Made by a program: the position numbers and the translations under genes. Shown one piece after another: positions 29,662 to 37,482 of a stretch of 41,961 nt of DNA. A model generated the notes under the pieces. That model was not told where the DNA came from and made no database searches. It was given only the letters and a program-made list of their open reading frames with translations. How positions within the stretch are numbered: position 1 is the first letter of the stretch; every line of letters starts with the position of its first letter. Origin of the DNA: Elusimicrobiota bacterium (GTDB taxonomy: Bacteria; Elusimicrobiota; Elusimicrobia; UBA1565); the NCBI GenBank assembly GCA_016212885.1, contig JACRDO010000060.1, positions 1 through 41,961 on the forward strand, given 5' to 3'.

Positions 29662-29863
29662 GCGAGCCCGGATAGCGGCAGCAGCGGGCTATCTAGGAGG
29701 CGCGTCTATGACCCCGCCCTTTGGGAGCCATTCCGGACGCCGTCTCGGCAGGCCGCAGCTTCAATCCGTATTTCTTCTTGATTTGCTCCACATCCTCGTG
29801 AATCTTTTACAGCCGATAAGAATCCCAAAGCTTGCCATCGGATGATGGATTCCTATGAACGAA

Positions 29864-29885
29864 AGGCCCCGGTTCCCCGGGGCCT
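29864..29885. terminator. Strong GC hairpin, possible terminator
   Basis: AGGCCCCGG and CCGGGGCCT form a perfect 9-bp stem around a TTCC loop. Read on the minus strand it is followed by TTTCGTT, a weak U tract; on the plus strand there is none. It is the clearest structure in the gene-free stretch 29662-29969. I find no supported gene there. Confidence 0.45.
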
Positions 29886-29969
29886 CGGTCGTCTATCAGC
29901 TGACCTTCGATATCGGAAGTATATCAGAAAATCGAGGTGTTCGGCCGGCTGCTATACCACCTCTCTGCT

Positions 29970-30011
29970 CCGTGTAGCATTGATATCATATATTATGTCA
30001 TTGCTACACGG
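29970..30011. promoter_or_regulatory. Distal palindrome upstream of the Xre regulator
   Basis: Perfect 10-bp arms CCGTGTAGCA (29970-29979) and TGCTACACGG (30002-30011) enclose a 22-base AT-rich centre with GATATCATATATTATG. It starts with the same CCGTG-type ends as the second palindrome next to the regulator gene, about 110 bases downstream, so both may bind the same protein. Confidence 0.5.
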
Positions 30012-30081
30012 CGTAGAAGATGACTGCCATCCCCTGCCCCGCACCGGCACCCTTCGCCTGCTCCGCCGCAACCGCGCTCCC

Positions 30082-30123
30082 CCGTGCATTATTAATATAA
30101 TATGTTATGTTATAATTGCACGG
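30082..30123 (+). promoter_or_regulatory. Palindromic promoter at the Xre start codon
   Basis: Arms CCGTGCA (30082-30088) and TGCACGG (30117-30123) enclose a 28-base AT-only-like centre. The centre ends with TGTTATAAT, an extended -10 element whose TATAAT (30111-30116) is a perfect consensus. The ATG follows seven bases later at 30124, as in the vapBC promoter, so the transcript should be leaderless. The whole -10 region lies inside the palindrome, which would allow the Xre product to shut off its own gene. Confidence 0.6.
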
Positions 30124-30474
30124 ATGCCGAAACAGACCCGCGTCCCCCTCCCTCACCGCCGCGCCCTCGCCCGCCTCCTGACCCCGGCGTGCAGGCCCCA
30201 TCCAGCCCTGCGCCTCGAGCCCGACCAATGGGTGCGCACGGTGCGCGCCGCCCTCCACATGTCGCAAGCGCAGCTGGCCAAGCGCGCGGAAATCTCGCAG
30301 GCGCACGTCGCGCTCATTGAACGGGGGCGCGTGGATCCGCGGGTGGGCACTCTGCGCCGGATATTCGCCGCGCTCTTCTGCGATTTCATCGTTTTGCCGG
30401 TCCCTCTGCGGCGCCCCGGGGATATCGTCGCCGAACGGACCATGGACATCCCGACCCCCCGAATCTGGGACTAA
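30124..30474 (+). CDS. Xre-family helix-turn-helix regulator
   Basis: A 116-residue protein starting MPKQTRVPLPHRRALARL. The HTH is QWVRTVRAALHMSQAQLAKRAEISQAHVALIERGRVDPRVG (given in outline), with MSQAQLAKRAEISQAHVALI as the helix-turn-helix core, followed by LRRIFAALFCDFIVLPVPLRR. The layout resembles the small regulators called mobile mystery protein A, but the match is loose. The frame is open to 29842, yet those codons would cross both palindromes, and the ATG at 30124 fits the -10 box. It stops 23 bases before the PhnD-like gene and may control it. Confidence 0.78.
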   Translation: MPKQTRVPLPHRRALARLLTPACRPHPALRLEPDQWVRTVRAALHMSQAQLAKRAEISQAHVALIERGRVDPRVGTLRRIFAALFCDFIVLPVPLRRPGDIVAERTMDIPTPRIWD

Positions 30475-30482
30475 TCTCGATT

Positions 30483-30491
30483 TGGTATCAT
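30483..30491 (+). promoter_or_regulatory. Possible extended -10 before the PhnD-like gene
   Basis: TGGTATCAT is an extended -10 element ending six bases before the ATG at 30498. If used, this transcript too would be leaderless. No good -35 box is visible, and read-through from the Xre gene is also possible. Confidence 0.3.
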
Positions 30492-30497
30492 ACCCCG

Positions 30498-31355
30498 ATG
30501 CGGCATGCGGCCCTCTGCCTCGCCCTCTTCGCCTTGTTTTCAGCTCAGGCCGCGGAGCCCCGGCCCCGCTTAGACCTCCGCTTCGGCCGAATCCCCTTCA
30601 TCAACGCCCGCGACATGATCTCCAGCCACGAGAACCTCATGCGCTACCTCACAAAAAAGCTCGGCCTGGAGGTCCGGCTCGTCCTGACCCCGGACTACGA
30701 CGCGCTGACCCGCTACATGAAGGAAGGCAAGATCGACGTGGGCTGGTTCGGCACCCTCAACTACCCCAAGGCCCGCGAGGAAACCGGCTGCACGGCGATC
30801 CTGAAGACCCGGCGCTTCGGCGCCGCCTCCTACCGCGGCATGATCATCACCCGCGCGGACAGCGGCATCAAGACCTTGAAGGGCCTCAAGGGCCATTCCT
30901 TCGCCTTCACCGAGCCGAGCTCCGCTTCCGGGTATTTCTACCCCCGCATGACGCTCCTATCGGCGGGCATCGACCCGGACAAGGACCTCAAAGCCCAGTG
31001 CATCAAGGGCCACGACAAGGTCGTCTACAACGTCTTCCTCGGGAAATACGACGCCGGCGCGGTCTACGACGACGCGCGGGAGAAGCTCTCCTCCCCCCGG
31101 CAGCGCAAGAGCGTCGTGGTCCTGGCCAGGACCAAGGAGATCGTGAGCGAACCCATCGCTGTCCGCAAGGGCCTGGATGGGCGCCTGGTGCGCAAGCTCA
31201 AGGCCGCGCTCCTCGCCTTGGACGTGAAGCGGCCGCAGGACAAGGACATCATCGGCCCGACCGGCAACGTCCAGCGCTTCGTCGAGGCCGCTGACGCGGA
31301 CTATGACTCTGTCCGCGAGGACCTCCGGCTCTACGAGAGCCTCTTGAAGCGCTGA
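30498..31355 (+). CDS. PhnD-like periplasmic phosphate/phosphonate-type binding protein
   Basis: A 285-residue exported protein with a short signal peptide (MRHAALCLALFALFSAQAAE). The body matches the PhnD/TauT periplasmic binding fold: LRFGRIPFINARD, then LTRYMKEGKIDVGWFGTLNYPKAR, then the domain-crossing TFAFTEPSSASGYFYP-like segment with the S-S-A-S anion-binding run. It ends GAVYDDAREK. There is no ABC permease or ATPase nearby. Instead the stop shares one base with the start of a membrane diguanylate cyclase, so it probably serves as the ligand sensor of that cyclase and not in transport. The ligand is unknown. Confidence 0.85.
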   Translation: MRHAALCLALFALFSAQAAEPRPRLDLRFGRIPFINARDMISSHENLMRYLTKKLGLEVRLVLTPDYDALTRYMKEGKIDVGWFGTLNYPKAREETGCTAILKTRRFGAASYRGMIITRADSGIKTLKGLKGHSFAFTEPSSASGYFYPRMTLLSAGIDPDKDLKAQCIKGHDKVVYNVFLGKYDAGAVYDDAREKLSSPRQRKSVVVLARTKEIVSEPIAVRKGLDGRLVRKLKAALLALDVKRPQDKDIIGPTGNVQRFVEAADADYDSVREDLRLYESLLKR

Positions 31356-33088
31356 TGGCAGGCTGGAGCCTGAAGTGGAAGTTCATGTTCGCGGTCTCCG
31401 CCATGATCGTGCTCGTCATGGCCGGGGTCGGCGGCGTGATCCTGAGCCGCGAGCGGCGCATGATTGCGCAATCCCTGGAGCAGAAGGGCTTCCTCGTCGC
31501 CGGCGAGCTCGCCATCGCTTCCGCGGATAAGGTCGCCACCAACGACTTCAGCGAGCTCTCCCACTACGTCAACGAGGTCCGCAAGGACCGCGAGATCGCC
31601 TACGTCTACATCTTCGAGGACTTGAACAAGACCTGCGTCGCCGCCGCAGACGAGGGCGGCAGCCACGAGGCCCAGGGCTGGCCCTACACGCGCTTCAAGG
31701 ACCAGGCCTCGCTCGCCGCGTTCAAAGCCGAAGGCCCCAGCCACCTCCATTTCTCCGTAGGCCGGCGAAAGTACATCGACATCACGGTCCCTATCATGAT
31801 GGGGAAGGACAGCCGCTACGGCCTGGTCCGCGTGGGCCTCACCCTCGACCACATGAACGCGGAGCTCCGGCGCACCCGCGACACCGTGCTCGCCATCTTC
31901 GCGGCAGCTGTCCTGCTCGGCGTGCTCGTCTCCGGCTTCCTGGAGAGCATCATCCTCGGCCCGGTCGGCGCCCTGGTCAAGGGCGTGGACGCGGTCTCGG
32001 TCGGCGACTTCTCCCACCGCATCGAGGTCCCCACCGGCGACGAGCTCGGCCAGCTCGCCGACGCCTTCAACCGCATGACCCACAACATCTCGGTCCTCTA
32101 CAACGTCTCCAACGCGATGAACTTCATCGCGGACACGGACAAGCTCCTCAACCTGATCCTCGATAAGGCCCTGGAGGCCCTGCGGGCCGAGCGAGGGTCC
32201 ATCATGCTCTTAGACGACGCGGGCGACCACCTCCAGGTCAAGGTCGTGCGCGGCTTGAGCGCGCCCAGCTACCGGTTCGTCAAGATCCCGCTCGGCTCGG
32301 GCGTCGCGGGGCAGGTGGCCAAGACCGGCAAACACCTCATCGTCAACTCCGGAAGCCAGGACCCGCGATTCAAGAGCTTCCAACAGAGCCAGGAGAGCGA
32401 GCGCAAGGTCCGCTCGCTTTTGTGCGTCCCCCTGCAGATGGAGGAGAAGACGCTGGGCTGCATCAACGTCGTCAATAAGTCGAGCGGCGGGGACTTCAAC
32501 GAGGACGACGCCAAGCTCCTCACCGTTCTGGCGAGCCAGGCGGCCGTGACCCTCAACAAGGCCCGGCTCTACGAGGAATCGATCACGGATGGGCTCACCA
32601 AGCTCTTCATCCACCGCTATTTCCAGGTCCGGCTCGACGAGGAGCTCAAGCGCGCCCGCCGCTACGCGGCGAAGGTTTCGCTCGTCATGCTCGACATCGA
32701 CCATTTCAAGGCGCTCAACGACTCCCACGGCCACCAGCAGGGCGACATCGTCCTGCGCCAAACGGCCCAGCTCGTGCGGGAATCCATCCGCGAGAACCTC
32801 GACATCGCCTGCCGCTACGGGGGCGAGGAGTTCACCATCATCATGCCCGAAACCGAGCGCGGCGGCGCCTTTACGGTCGCGGAGAGGCTCCGCAAGAAGG
32901 TCGAAGCCACGGATTTCCCAGGCCAGGGCGAGCCGGTCAAAGTCACCATCAGCCTCGGCGTGGCGCAGTTCCCCGACGACTCCCCGGACAAGAACTCCCT
33001 CATCAGGCGCGCCGACATCGCCCTCTACCACTCCAAGGAGAACGGCCGCAACCGCACCTCGGTCTACGAGGGCGCCATGGAGGATTAG
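31355..33088 (+). CDS. Membrane sensor diguanylate cyclase (HAMP-GAF-GGDEF)
   Basis: A 577-residue protein. TM1 spans about residues 10-30, a periplasmic domain of about 140 residues follows, TM2 is near 170-195 (LAIFAAAVLLGVLVSGFL), HAMP near 195-250 (VSVGDFSHRIEVPTGDELGQ), GAF near 255-405 and GGDEF in the last 165 residues. The active-site loop reads GGEEF, which is catalytic in type. The residues that would form the RxxD inhibitory site read ENLD, so product inhibition is probably absent. It should make cyclic di-GMP in response to a periplasmic cue, presumably presented by the PhnD-like protein encoded just before it. The two genes overlap by one base (TGATG). Confidence 0.92.
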   Translation: MAGWSLKWKFMFAVSAMIVLVMAGVGGVILSRERRMIAQSLEQKGFLVAGELAIASADKVATNDFSELSHYVNEVRKDREIAYVYIFEDLNKTCVAAADEGGSHEAQGWPYTRFKDQASLAAFKAEGPSHLHFSVGRRKYIDITVPIMMGKDSRYGLVRVGLTLDHMNAELRRTRDTVLAIFAAAVLLGVLVSGFLESIILGPVGALVKGVDAVSVGDFSHRIEVPTGDELGQLADAFNRMTHNISVLYNVSNAMNFIADTDKLLNLILDKALEALRAERGSIMLLDDAGDHLQVKVVRGLSAPSYRFVKIPLGSGVAGQVAKTGKHLIVNSGSQDPRFKSFQQSQESERKVRSLLCVPLQMEEKTLGCINVVNKSSGGDFNEDDAKLLTVLASQAAVTLNKARLYEESITDGLTKLFIHRYFQVRLDEELKRARRYAAKVSLVMLDIDHFKALNDSHGHQQGDIVLRQTAQLVRESIRENLDIACRYGGEEFTIIMPETERGGAFTVAERLRKKVEATDFPGQGEPVKVTISLGVAQFPDDSPDKNSLIRRADIALYHSKENGRNRTSVYEGAMED

Positions 33089-33094
33089 CGCTGG

Positions 33095-34918
33095 ATGCCC
33101 GAAGCCCCGCAGGCGGAACACTTCCCCGGCAGCTCCGCCTACGCGGTCCCCAGCCTGGTCAAGGACCTCGTGGACCAGTTCGACCGGCCCCTCGACTTCC
33201 TGCGCGAGCTCGCCCAGAACTCCATCGACGCGGGCTCCAACCGCATCGACGTGAGCCTGGAATACGTCCAGGACCCGGCCGCGGCCCGCGCCTTAGACCT
33301 GCCGCCTCCCGCGCCCGGCGGCGGCTACGCCGTCATCCGCGTGGAGGACGACGGCGAGGGCATGGACGAGCGCACCATCGACGACTACCTCCTGGTCCTC
33401 TTCCGCTCCACCAAGGAGGAGGACTTCACGAAGATCGGCAAGTTCGGCATCGGCTTCGTCTCCGTCTTAGCGCTCCGGCCCGAGCGCGTGCGCGTCCATA
33501 CCTGCCGCAGCGGGGAGAGCTGGCGCCTGGACTTCCCTGACTACAAGAGCTACGAGAAGTTCCTGGTCCCCGAGCTGAGGGAGGGCACCTTGGTCGAACT
33601 GGTCAAGGTCCTGCCCCGCGAGTCCTACGCGGAGCTGGCCGCCCAGGCCCGGGCGGCCCTCGTGTTCTGGTGCAAGCACTCCGAGGCGCGCATCTACTTC
33701 CGCGACCGCTCCTCGGGCGAGCCGGCCTCCTGCGTTACCGAGCCCTTCGACTTGCCGGGCGGAGCCTCGCTCCGCTACGAAGAAGAAGGGACAGAGATCC
33801 TGTTCGGCTTCACTGCCGAGGAGAAGCCCTTCTGCGGGTTCTACAACCGCGGGCTGACCCTCAAGGAAGCCCGGCAGGTCCTTATCCCGGGCGTCGAGCT
33901 CAAGGTCAAGTCCCGCTACATCGAGCATACCTTGACGCGGGACAACGTGCTGGAGGACGCCAACTACGGCAAGCTGATGAAGCGGCTCAAGCGCGCGGCC
34001 CGCAGCGAGCTCTCGGATAAGCTGCGCAAAGACCTTGAGGACATCGCCCTGCGCCTTTCGCGCCTCAACGGGGCTCCCTCGAAGGAGACCCAGGCCCTCG
34101 AAGAGGCCTGGCGCAGGCGCCTGCCTTTCCTGCGCTGGCTCTTCGCCGGGTACTTCTCCCGGTGGAAGCGCTCCGATTGGGCCATCTTCCCCGGCCTCTG
34201 CGGCCGCGTCTACTCCCTGAAGGCGGTCCGGAAGGCCGCCGGGGACGCGGGCCGGAGGGTCTTCTTCGACTCGGCCCCCAACAACGTGACCAAGGGCCTC
34301 CAATCGCTCGGGGTCCCGGTCTTGATCCCGGGGCAATGGGTCGAGCTGGCGGCCGCTTGGGCCTCGGCTCGAGCGGAGCCCGCCTCGCAGGCGTTCATCC
34401 TTCCGCGGGTGCTCCCGGAGGAAGGCCTTCCCGGCGCGCACCGGGAGTTCCTTCAGGCCCTGCGCCGGCTCGACGCCGACTCCGGCGCGAAATACAGGGG
34501 CATCCTGGCGGCCGACTTCAACACCCCCGGCTCCAGCATCCAAGGCAGGCTCTTCACGGTCCAAGAAAAGCCCGGCTCGCTCAGCGCAGCTGACCAGGCG
34601 CCGGTCTCCTCCCTGTTCCTGCTCCCGCGCGCGCGGCGCTGGGCCCTGCTCCACGCCGGCCATCCGGCCTTCACGCGCCTCTGCCGCCTGCACGCCGCTG
34701 AGCCGGGCCTGGCGGCCTACCTGTGCCTGAAGATCATGCGCCTGCACGACGGCGAGGTCCCCCACGGCAAGATGAGCCGCTACTGCAACCTGGCCGAGAA
34801 GGCGGAGCTGCGCCTGCTGCAGGCGGCGCTGCGCGCCGCCCCATCGGCGGGCCATAGCGCCGATGGGACGGCGCGAGCGGAGCACGACTTGCGCGCCGGG
34901 CCCGGAGGGCGAAGATGA
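33095..34918 (+). CDS. HSP90-like GHKL ATPase, large protein
   Basis: A 607-residue protein. The N-terminal GHKL ATPase is complete: N box ELAQNSIDAGSN (near 38-49), G1 EDDGEGMDE (near 88) and G2 KFGIGFVSVLAL (near 116), followed by HSP90-like strands. The layout is like HtpG or MutL N-domains, not histidine kinases, since there is no phosphoacceptor histidine and the ATP lid segment is TKEEDFTK. The middle and C-terminal parts are not a family I know. The start is six bases after the cyclase stop and the stop overlaps the next gene by four bases (ATGA). It probably works as a complex with the next protein. Confidence 0.82.
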   Translation: MPEAPQAEHFPGSSAYAVPSLVKDLVDQFDRPLDFLRELAQNSIDAGSNRIDVSLEYVQDPAAARALDLPPPAPGGGYAVIRVEDDGEGMDERTIDDYLLVLFRSTKEEDFTKIGKFGIGFVSVLALRPERVRVHTCRSGESWRLDFPDYKSYEKFLVPELREGTLVELVKVLPRESYAELAAQARAALVFWCKHSEARIYFRDRSSGEPASCVTEPFDLPGGASLRYEEEGTEILFGFTAEEKPFCGFYNRGLTLKEARQVLIPGVELKVKSRYIEHTLTRDNVLEDANYGKLMKRLKRAARSELSDKLRKDLEDIALRLSRLNGAPSKETQALEEAWRRRLPFLRWLFAGYFSRWKRSDWAIFPGLCGRVYSLKAVRKAAGDAGRRVFFDSAPNNVTKGLQSLGVPVLIPGQWVELAAAWASARAEPASQAFILPRVLPEEGLPGAHREFLQALRRLDADSGAKYRGILAADFNTPGSSIQGRLFTVQEKPGSLSAADQAPVSSLFLLPRARRWALLHAGHPAFTRLCRLHAAEPGLAAYLCLKIMRLHDGEVPHGKMSRYCNLAEKAELRLLQAALRAAPSAGHSADGTARAEHDLRAGPGGRR

Positions 34919-37464
34919 GCATGGGCGAGGTGCGCGTTGGCTCGGGCTCCTTTAAAGTGGACCGCTCGCGCGCTCTGGATAAGCTCATGCGCTTCCAGCT
35001 GCCGGATGCCCGCATGTTCCTCGTTCCGTGGGTCCAGGCAGCTGTGGCGAGCGGAGCTTCCCGCATCCGCATCCTGCCCCAGCTCGGCGGCATCGAGATG
35101 AACTTCGACGGGGACCCTTGGACCGTGGGCGAGCTCCAGGACCCTTATCGCTTCCTCTTCGAGGATGACCCGGACGGCATCCGCGCCCGCAACCGGGAGC
35201 TCGCCGTCGGGATACTCTCGGCCCTGCGCCTTAAGCCCGCGCACATCTCCCTCACCTTCGATGACCGGGTCGAGCGGGTCCTCCACATCAAGAGCCTCAC
35301 CGAGGACTTCCTGGAGTCGGATACCGCGGCGCCCCAGAGCAAATACGCCAGGAAGCGGGACAGCGAAACCCGGCTCATGCTCTGGGTCAGCCTCCAGCCG
35401 CCTTTCGACGACGCGCTCGCCTACGTCCAGACCCTCTGCCGCCATTGCCCGATCCCCATCCAGCTCCGGCGCGACGTGATCAATGCGAGCGCGGACCCCC
35501 GGGAGGACCCCCTGCGGGTCTTTTTCAAAGAGCAGGGCATCCGCGGGGAGCTGGCGCTCTCGCCTGGGGCCCTTGCTTTCTCAGGCATCGACCTCGTCAC
35601 CCACGGCGCGACCATAGCCGTCGAGCAGGCGCGGCTCTCCGGGGCGCAGGGCCGCGGCTTCGTGTGCAACGACGGCTTCCGCAAGAGCCTCTCGCAGGCC
35701 GGCGTGATCAAGGACGAGCGCTATGAAGCCTCCCTGGCTCTCGTGCAGAGAAGCTCCGAACAACTCCTCGAGCGCGCCATGAACTTCGTCCGCGGCCATG
35801 GGGCCAAGGCCGGGAAGCTGCTCCTGGCCCCCCAGCTGAGACGGCACTGGATGGATTGGGAGGCCCAAAGCCTGGCTGAGATGATCCTCCAGCGGTTCAG
35901 CCGGGTTGACCCCAGCGGGAAGGAAGCGGACATCCTTCGCCGGATGTCCTTGGCCGTCGCGGCTCTTCGCTCAGCCTCTTCGGCGCGCATGAAGGAATTC
36001 AAGCAGGGCAGGCTCTCTCCCTTATGGGAGGCTCCAGCCCTCTTCGACACCCAGGGCGCGCCATTGTCCCTGCGGGAGCTCGATGATCAGCGCCTTTGGC
36101 TCGGCTACGTGCCCATGGCAGAGGACCCTCTGGCCGGCGGAGCAGAGGGCTTCCGGATCGCATGGATCTTCAAGGACTGCGAGCGGCGCTTCATCCAGGA
36201 CTTCTTTCCGAATGCGAAGTTCGTGCAGAGCTCGGACTTCTCCGGGGCCAGGCCCGCGCTCAACGAGCCCAACCTGCTCGCGGCCGTCCCCTTCCGATTC
36301 GGCAAAGCCGTCGGGGAGATCGGCCTCTCTTTGACGCCGCACACCCGCAGCTCGCGCATCCGCTGGCTCAGGGACGGCCGGCCCATCTCGGTCTCCTTCC
36401 AGCAGCTCAAGGGGCTCAGGATCGAGGCCGCTGTGGAGAACCCCGCGCTGGGCAGGGCGCGGACCGTGAAGGAGGAGACGCAGTCCGCGGCCGAGTGCCT
36501 CAACGCGATAGCTGAAGCCGCGCTGGGAGCCTACCGGAAGATCGCCGCGGAGTACGACCCCTCCCAAGCCGTTCCCCGCCAGGCCGTCATCCGCGAGCAT
36601 CTCCTGGACCTGGCAACGATGTCCTGGGACCCCGAGCGCGGAGCTTGGAAGGCCCACGCCTGGCTGGAGGAGCTCGCCTTGTTCCGCGATGCCCGCGGCT
36701 CGATGCTTTCCATGCGCGAGCTCCGCGAGGCCGCCGCGGCGGGAAAGGCCCGCCGCCTCTCCGCCTCGCCGCATCCAGAGTCGCTGAGGGAGATCACCTA
36801 CGGCTACCCGGACCACATCCAAGCCCTGTTCGGCTCCTCCAAGCTGGTCACAGGCATCGAGCCTATCCAGCAGGCGAAAGCACCCGCGGCGCCGCCCCCT
36901 TCGGCGAGCGGAGAACGGCCTCGCCTTTCGGGGACGGCGTTCCCAAAACCGCCGCCCCCACCCAAGGCCAGGCGGAAGCTTCCCGCAGCCTCTGCCCCCG
37001 CCACTTCAGTCAAGCCGGCGGCTCAAGAGCTCCCTCGGACGGAACCTCAGCCGCAAAGCCGGGCTGAGCCGGCGTCGGCGGAGGACCTCGTCCTCACTCC
37101 GCAGGGCGAGTTCCGCCGTTGGCTCAAGGACCTCTTCCTCGGAAACGCCTCTCCCCTGCAGCCTGAGCAGATCGCCGCGGTGCGTCTCGAGCCCCTGCAA
37201 TGGGAGGGGTTGATCGTGAGCGCCTCCTCCAAGGAAGTGACGCTGAACACGGCACACCCGCTCATCCGCAGCCTGGATGCAGCGGGCCCCCTGGAGCGCC
37301 GGCTCCCATATCTCGTCTCGATTTTCTACACTGCGCTCAACCGGGCCGCGCCGGAGATCACGGACGAGGCGGACATCCAAGCCCAGCTGGCCCTGGTGGA
37401 CTATTTGTTGGAGCCCGAAGCCCGGAGCAAACCTGTGGAACCTTCGAGCGATCGCGGGGTCTAA
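34915..37464 (+). CDS. Degenerate GHKL-like partner protein
   Basis: An 849-residue protein. Its N-terminal region looks like a distant, inactive relative of the preceding GHKL protein: VQAAVASGASRIRILPQLGG sits where the N box and following strand would be, and FDGDPWTVGEL where the G1 box would be, but the catalytic asparagine and glycine-rich boxes are missing. Residues about 655-715 are a proline- and alanine-rich linker (KAPAAPPPSASG, PKPPPPPKARRK), followed by a C-terminal helical domain of about 120 residues. It is translationally coupled to the upstream gene and lies 18 bases before the VIT/VWA gene. I infer an active plus inactive ATPase pair; the function is unknown. Confidence 0.72.
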   Translation: MSMGEVRVGSGSFKVDRSRALDKLMRFQLPDARMFLVPWVQAAVASGASRIRILPQLGGIEMNFDGDPWTVGELQDPYRFLFEDDPDGIRARNRELAVGILSALRLKPAHISLTFDDRVERVLHIKSLTEDFLESDTAAPQSKYARKRDSETRLMLWVSLQPPFDDALAYVQTLCRHCPIPIQLRRDVINASADPREDPLRVFFKEQGIRGELALSPGALAFSGIDLVTHGATIAVEQARLSGAQGRGFVCNDGFRKSLSQAGVIKDERYEASLALVQRSSEQLLERAMNFVRGHGAKAGKLLLAPQLRRHWMDWEAQSLAEMILQRFSRVDPSGKEADILRRMSLAVAALRSASSARMKEFKQGRLSPLWEAPALFDTQGAPLSLRELDDQRLWLGYVPMAEDPLAGGAEGFRIAWIFKDCERRFIQDFFPNAKFVQSSDFSGARPALNEPNLLAAVPFRFGKAVGEIGLSLTPHTRSSRIRWLRDGRPISVSFQQLKGLRIEAAVENPALGRARTVKEETQSAAECLNAIAEAALGAYRKIAAEYDPSQAVPRQAVIREHLLDLATMSWDPERGAWKAHAWLEELALFRDARGSMLSMRELREAAAAGKARRLSASPHPESLREITYGYPDHIQALFGSSKLVTGIEPIQQAKAPAAPPPSASGERPRLSGTAFPKPPPPPKARRKLPAASAPATSVKPAAQELPRTEPQPQSRAEPASAEDLVLTPQGEFRRWLKDLFLGNASPLQPEQIAAVRLEPLQWEGLIVSASSKEVTLNTAHPLIRSLDAAGPLERRLPYLVSIFYTALNRAAPEITDEADIQAQLALVDYLLEPEARSKPVEPSSDRGV

Positions 37465-37482
37465 GAAGCCGGAGGACGAACG

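Noticed and set aside
29693-29791. Minus-strand frame of 32 codons starting GTG, with the lysine-rich EQIKKKYGLKLR
   Set aside because: It looks a little like the tail of a real protein, but it is too short, has a stop just before it and no ribosome binding site.
33467-34885. Long minus-strand open frame of 472 codons opposite the GHKL gene
   Set aside because: The plus frame has the full set of GHKL motifs and coupled starts and stops; the minus frame has low-complexity G, R, E and Q content.
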